Source: Antarcticimicrobium sp033791545 (GTDB lineage: Bacteria > Pseudomonadota > Alphaproteobacteria > Rhodobacterales > Rhodobacteraceae). From it: a stretch of 64,000 bases of DNA. The stretch is taken from contig JASJGL010000062.1 in assembly GCA_033791545.1 (NCBI GenBank), positions 56,310 to 120,309 on the forward strand. Direction: 5' to 3'. The position numbers were made by a program, and so were the translations under genes. Under the pieces are notes generated by a model. It did not search any database, was not told the DNA's origin, and saw nothing but the letters and a program-made list of their open reading frames with translations. Below, one piece after another: positions 61,959 to 64,000 of the stretch. How positions within the stretch are numbered: the first letter of the stretch is position 1; every line of letters starts with the position of its first letter.

Positions 61959-63190
61959 CCGCCGATCCCCGCCTTTTGCGCGGCGCCTTCGATCTGTTGC
62001 AGCGCGGCGGCGTCCTTGGCAAAGGTCTGCTTCGCCTCGTCATAGATCGCGCTGGCACGCTCGGTGTCGCCCAGCACCCCCAAGGCCCCGATCAGACGCG
62101 CCCATTCGGCGGGGCTGCCGCCCTCGCTGGACAGCCGCTCCGACAGCCGCTCGACCATGCCGCGGATCATGTCTTGGCGCCCCTCAGCCGTCATGTCGGC
62201 GGCGGCCGCCACATCGTCGGAGCTGGGCCCGGCCAGCATCGGCGCGCTGCCCGCAGCGGGGGGCAGGGTATAGTCGATACCGGCAGTTGCGGCCATCTGT
62301 TCGATCTGGGCGCGGATCGGTTCGATCCAATAGGCATCGGGCGGTCCGGCCTGCAGGGTTTCTTCCCAGATGCGAAAGGCGATGTCGGCGCGTCCGGTCT
62401 GGGCCATCATCGCCCCCCAGTAATAGCGCGCCGGTCCATTGCTGCGATCGCGTTCCAGCGCGCCGGCCAGCGCCGCCTCGGCCTGTGGCGAGACATAACC
62501 ACCGGCGGCCATGATCAAAAGCTCGGCATAATCCGAGAAATCCTGCGCGCTGGCGGCATCGCCCTTGATCTTAAGCACTTGTTCCTTGGCCTGATAGGCG
62601 GCCTGAAAGTTGCCGCTGTTGGCCTCGTGCTGGGCCAGCAAATTGTGGCCCTGGGCATCGTCGGGGCGGGCGGCGACCGTGCTGCGCAACTGGTCGATCA
62701 AGGCCTTGTAGCTTTCTTCGATCTGGCGCGGCGGCTGTGGCGGCAGACTGGCCTCGGCGGCGCTCTGGTCGGGGCGGGTGCGGCGCGCCTCTTCGGCCAT
62801 GGCCAAGCGGTGTTTCAGGCCCAGATCGCCATAGCCCGGCGCCCCGATACCGCGATAGATCAGCGTCGATCCGGCCAGCACCAGAACCGCCACCGCCACC
62901 GCCGTGACCACGGTGGCCGCCTGCGGTTGGCCCGATCCGCTCTGCGTCTTGTGCGTGGCGGCATCGGCGGCCAGGATCCGGCGCGAGACCTCGGCGCGGA
63001 TCCGTTCGGCATCGGCCTCGCCGATCACGCCGCGCGCCAGATCGCGGTCCACTTCCTTGAGCTGGTCGCGATAGACCCGCAGGTCATAGGCGGCGGCAGG
63101 CCCGGCACCGCCGCGGGCGCGCAACAGGGCCAAGACCAACAGCGCGGCCGCGGCCACCGCCATTGCTGATGTGATAATCCAGAACGACAT
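61955..63190 (-). CDS. ccmI: cytochrome c maturation protein CcmI
   Basis: 411 residues. Membrane helix 1 (SFWIITSAMAVAAAALLVLALL), cytosolic loop with YDLRVYRDQLKEVDRDLARGVI, membrane helix 2 (TVVTAVAVAVLVLAGSTLIYRG), then a periplasmic TPR-like region (DDAQGHNLLAQHEANSGNFQAAYQA) that presents apocytochrome c to the haem ligase. ATG at 63190 has GGGAG upstream and starts at the first membrane helix. Overlaps ruvX by 4 bases. No other ccm genes nearby. Confidence 0.93.
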   Translation of the reverse strand: MSFWIITSAMAVAAAALLVLALLRARGGAGPAAAYDLRVYRDQLKEVDRDLARGVIGEADAERIRAEVSRRILAADAATHKTQSGSGQPQAATVVTAVAVAVLVLAGSTLIYRGIGAPGYGDLGLKHRLAMAEEARRTRPDQSAAEASLPPQPPRQIEESYKALIDQLRSTVAARPDDAQGHNLLAQHEANSGNFQAAYQAKEQVLKIKGDAASAQDFSDYAELLIMAAGGYVSPQAEAALAGALERDRSNGPARYYWGAMMAQTGRADIAFRIWEETLQAGPPDAYWIEPIRAQIEQMAATAGIDYTLPPAAGSAPMLAGPSSDDVAAAADMTAEGRQDMIRGMVERLSERLSSEGGSPAEWARLIGALGVLGDTERASAIYDEAKQTFAKDAAALQQIEGAAQKAGIGG

Positions 63191-63260
63191 GAGATCTCCC
63201 GTTTCGACCTGATCTATAGGTGCGGAGCGCTTGAAAAAAGGGCAAATCGCCACTTGGGGC

Positions 63261-63279
63261 TCACATGTCGCAACTGTGA
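63261..63279. promoter_or_regulatory. inverted repeat TCACA-N9-TGTGA upstream of soxB and ccmI
   Basis: TCACA at 63261-63265 and TGTGA at 63275-63279 in the 169-bp divergent region. The half-sites are perfect and spaced by one helical turn plus. Candidate operator for soxB, regulator unknown. Confidence 0.35.
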
Positions 63280-63359
63280 CCTATAACGGCGAATTGCGTC
63301 ATGGCCCGAGTCTGGCTAGGGGGCATAGAAGAGAGCAGACAAACCGAACGGATTCGCCC

Positions 63360-64000
63360 ATGAAACGATACTCCGCCTTTGCCGTCGCCCGCGAAGCCCT
63401 GAGCTATCACACCGGCTGGGGCCGGGCGTGGCGCGCGCCCGAGCCGAAGTCGCGGTATGACGTCGTGATCGTGGGCGCGGGGGGGCATGGGCTTGCCACC
63501 GCCTATTACCTTGGCAAGAATTTCGGCATCACCAATGTGGCGGTGCTGGAAAAGGGCTGGCTGGGCGGCGGCAACACCGGGCGCAACACCACCATCATCC
63601 GCTCCAACTATCTGCAGGATTCCTCGGCCGCGATCTTTGAAAAGGCCCGCTCGCTGTACGAGGGGCTGAGCCAGGATCTGAACTATAACGTCATGTTCTC
63701 GCCGCGCGGCTGCCTGATGCTGGCGCAGACCCAGTCCGAGGTTCGCGGCTATCAACGCACGGCGCATGCCAATGCGCTGCAGGGGGTGCAGACCGAATGG
63801 GTCGGGCCTGCGCGGGTCAAGGAACTGGTGCCGATCATCAATATCGACGGGCCGCGCTACCCGGTTCTGGGCGGGCTGTGGCAGGCGCGCGGCGGTACCG
63901 CGCGTCACGACGCGGTGGCCTGGGGCTATGCCCGGGCCTGTTCCGCCATGGGCATGGACATCATCCAGCAATGCGAGGTCACCGGCGTGCGCCGCGAGGG
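63360..64000 (+). CDS. soxB: sarcosine oxidase subunit beta, 5' part (runs off window)
   Basis: 213 full codons, open to the window end. MKRYSAFAVAREALSYHTGWG and the FAD motif VVIVGAGGHGLATAYYL identify the beta subunit of heterotetrameric sarcosine oxidase. GGTARHDAVAWG holds the His that carries covalent FMN in known enzymes. It turns sarcosine into glycine, H2O2 and a one-carbon unit on tetrahydrofolate. The soxDAG genes should follow to the right. Weak ribosome binding site; start chosen by family N-terminus. Confidence 0.95.
   Translation, partial: MKRYSAFAVAREALSYHTGWGRAWRAPEPKSRYDVVIVGAGGHGLATAYYLGKNFGITNVAVLEKGWLGGGNTGRNTTIIRSNYLQDSSAAIFEKARSLYEGLSQDLNYNVMFSPRGCLMLAQTQSEVRGYQRTAHANALQGVQTEWVGPARVKELVPIINIDGPRYPVLGGLWQARGGTARHDAVAWGYARACSAMGMDIIQQCEVTGVRRE

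Noticed and set aside
63261..63971. Minus-strand 236-codon frame at the right edge
   Set aside because: Antisense to soxB, whose plus-strand frame is open to the end and matches a known family throughout.

Overview
This is a high-GC alphaproteobacterial chromosome segment, most likely from the Roseobacter group of Rhodobacterales. The evidence is the gene content: a C4-pathway 5-aminolevulinate synthase whose start is fixed by the catalytic Lys248, an FnrL-type box in front of it, NnrU next to HemN, TRAP transporters, CcmI, heterotetrameric sarcosine oxidase and an acidic HU-like protein. Most of the window is ordinary chromosomal backbone. There is no prophage, CRISPR array or intact insertion sequence.

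Left part (1-20.9 kb): a RimB-like/RimK fusion, tgt, an HxlR regulator, a truncated haemoglobin, an SLC13 transporter, lon behind a near-consensus RpoH promoter, a very acidic 764-residue protein of unknown function, thiamine pyrophosphokinase, a DMT permease, serine deaminase, an Old Yellow Enzyme, rpiA-gor, hflK-hflC-DUF2065, and a divergent HU-like protein. At 21-27 kb are two tRNA-Val genes (CAC, UAC), an orphan CHASE-PAS hybrid-less histidine kinase, cbpA-cbpM, and two identical tRNA-Asp genes.

Middle part (27-46 kb): two small or unknown membrane proteins, an M20 dipeptidase, hemA, a RodZ-like protein, ispG, the Mrp/ApbC Fe-S carrier, a flavin reductase, an acs-adk operon (AMP-forming acetate activation beside an enzyme that recycles AMP), a complete TRAP transporter, an RlmL-type methyltransferase, and nnrU-hemN.

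Accessory part (46-58.8 kb): the left edge is marked by a remnant of an IS3-family transposase. Next comes a tightly packed minus-strand operon. Read in transcription order it encodes a Pot-type binding protein, two permeases and an ATPase, a GT1 glycosyltransferase, two cupins, an APH/AmgK-like kinase, an aldehyde dehydrogenase, a 46-residue peptide and a PuuB-like FAD oxidase. Divergent from it are a GntR regulator that seems to carry two winged helices and a second, paralogous GT1 glycosyltransferase. Transport, amine oxidation and aldehyde oxidation resemble the Puu putrescine pathway. Glycosyltransferases stand where the glutamylation enzyme PuuA would be expected, with no PuuA or PuuD in sight. 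This is the best candidate for an undescribed system: amine assimilation through a glycosylated intermediate. The chemistry is inference.

Right edge (59-64 kb): dusA, a TauE/SafE permease, DUF1289-ruvX-ccmI in overlapping order, and the start of soxB (sarcosine oxidase beta), cut by the window end. A 38-bp sequence with terminator-like structure occurs twice, perfectly conserved in opposite orientation, about 19 kb apart, with a third degraded copy.
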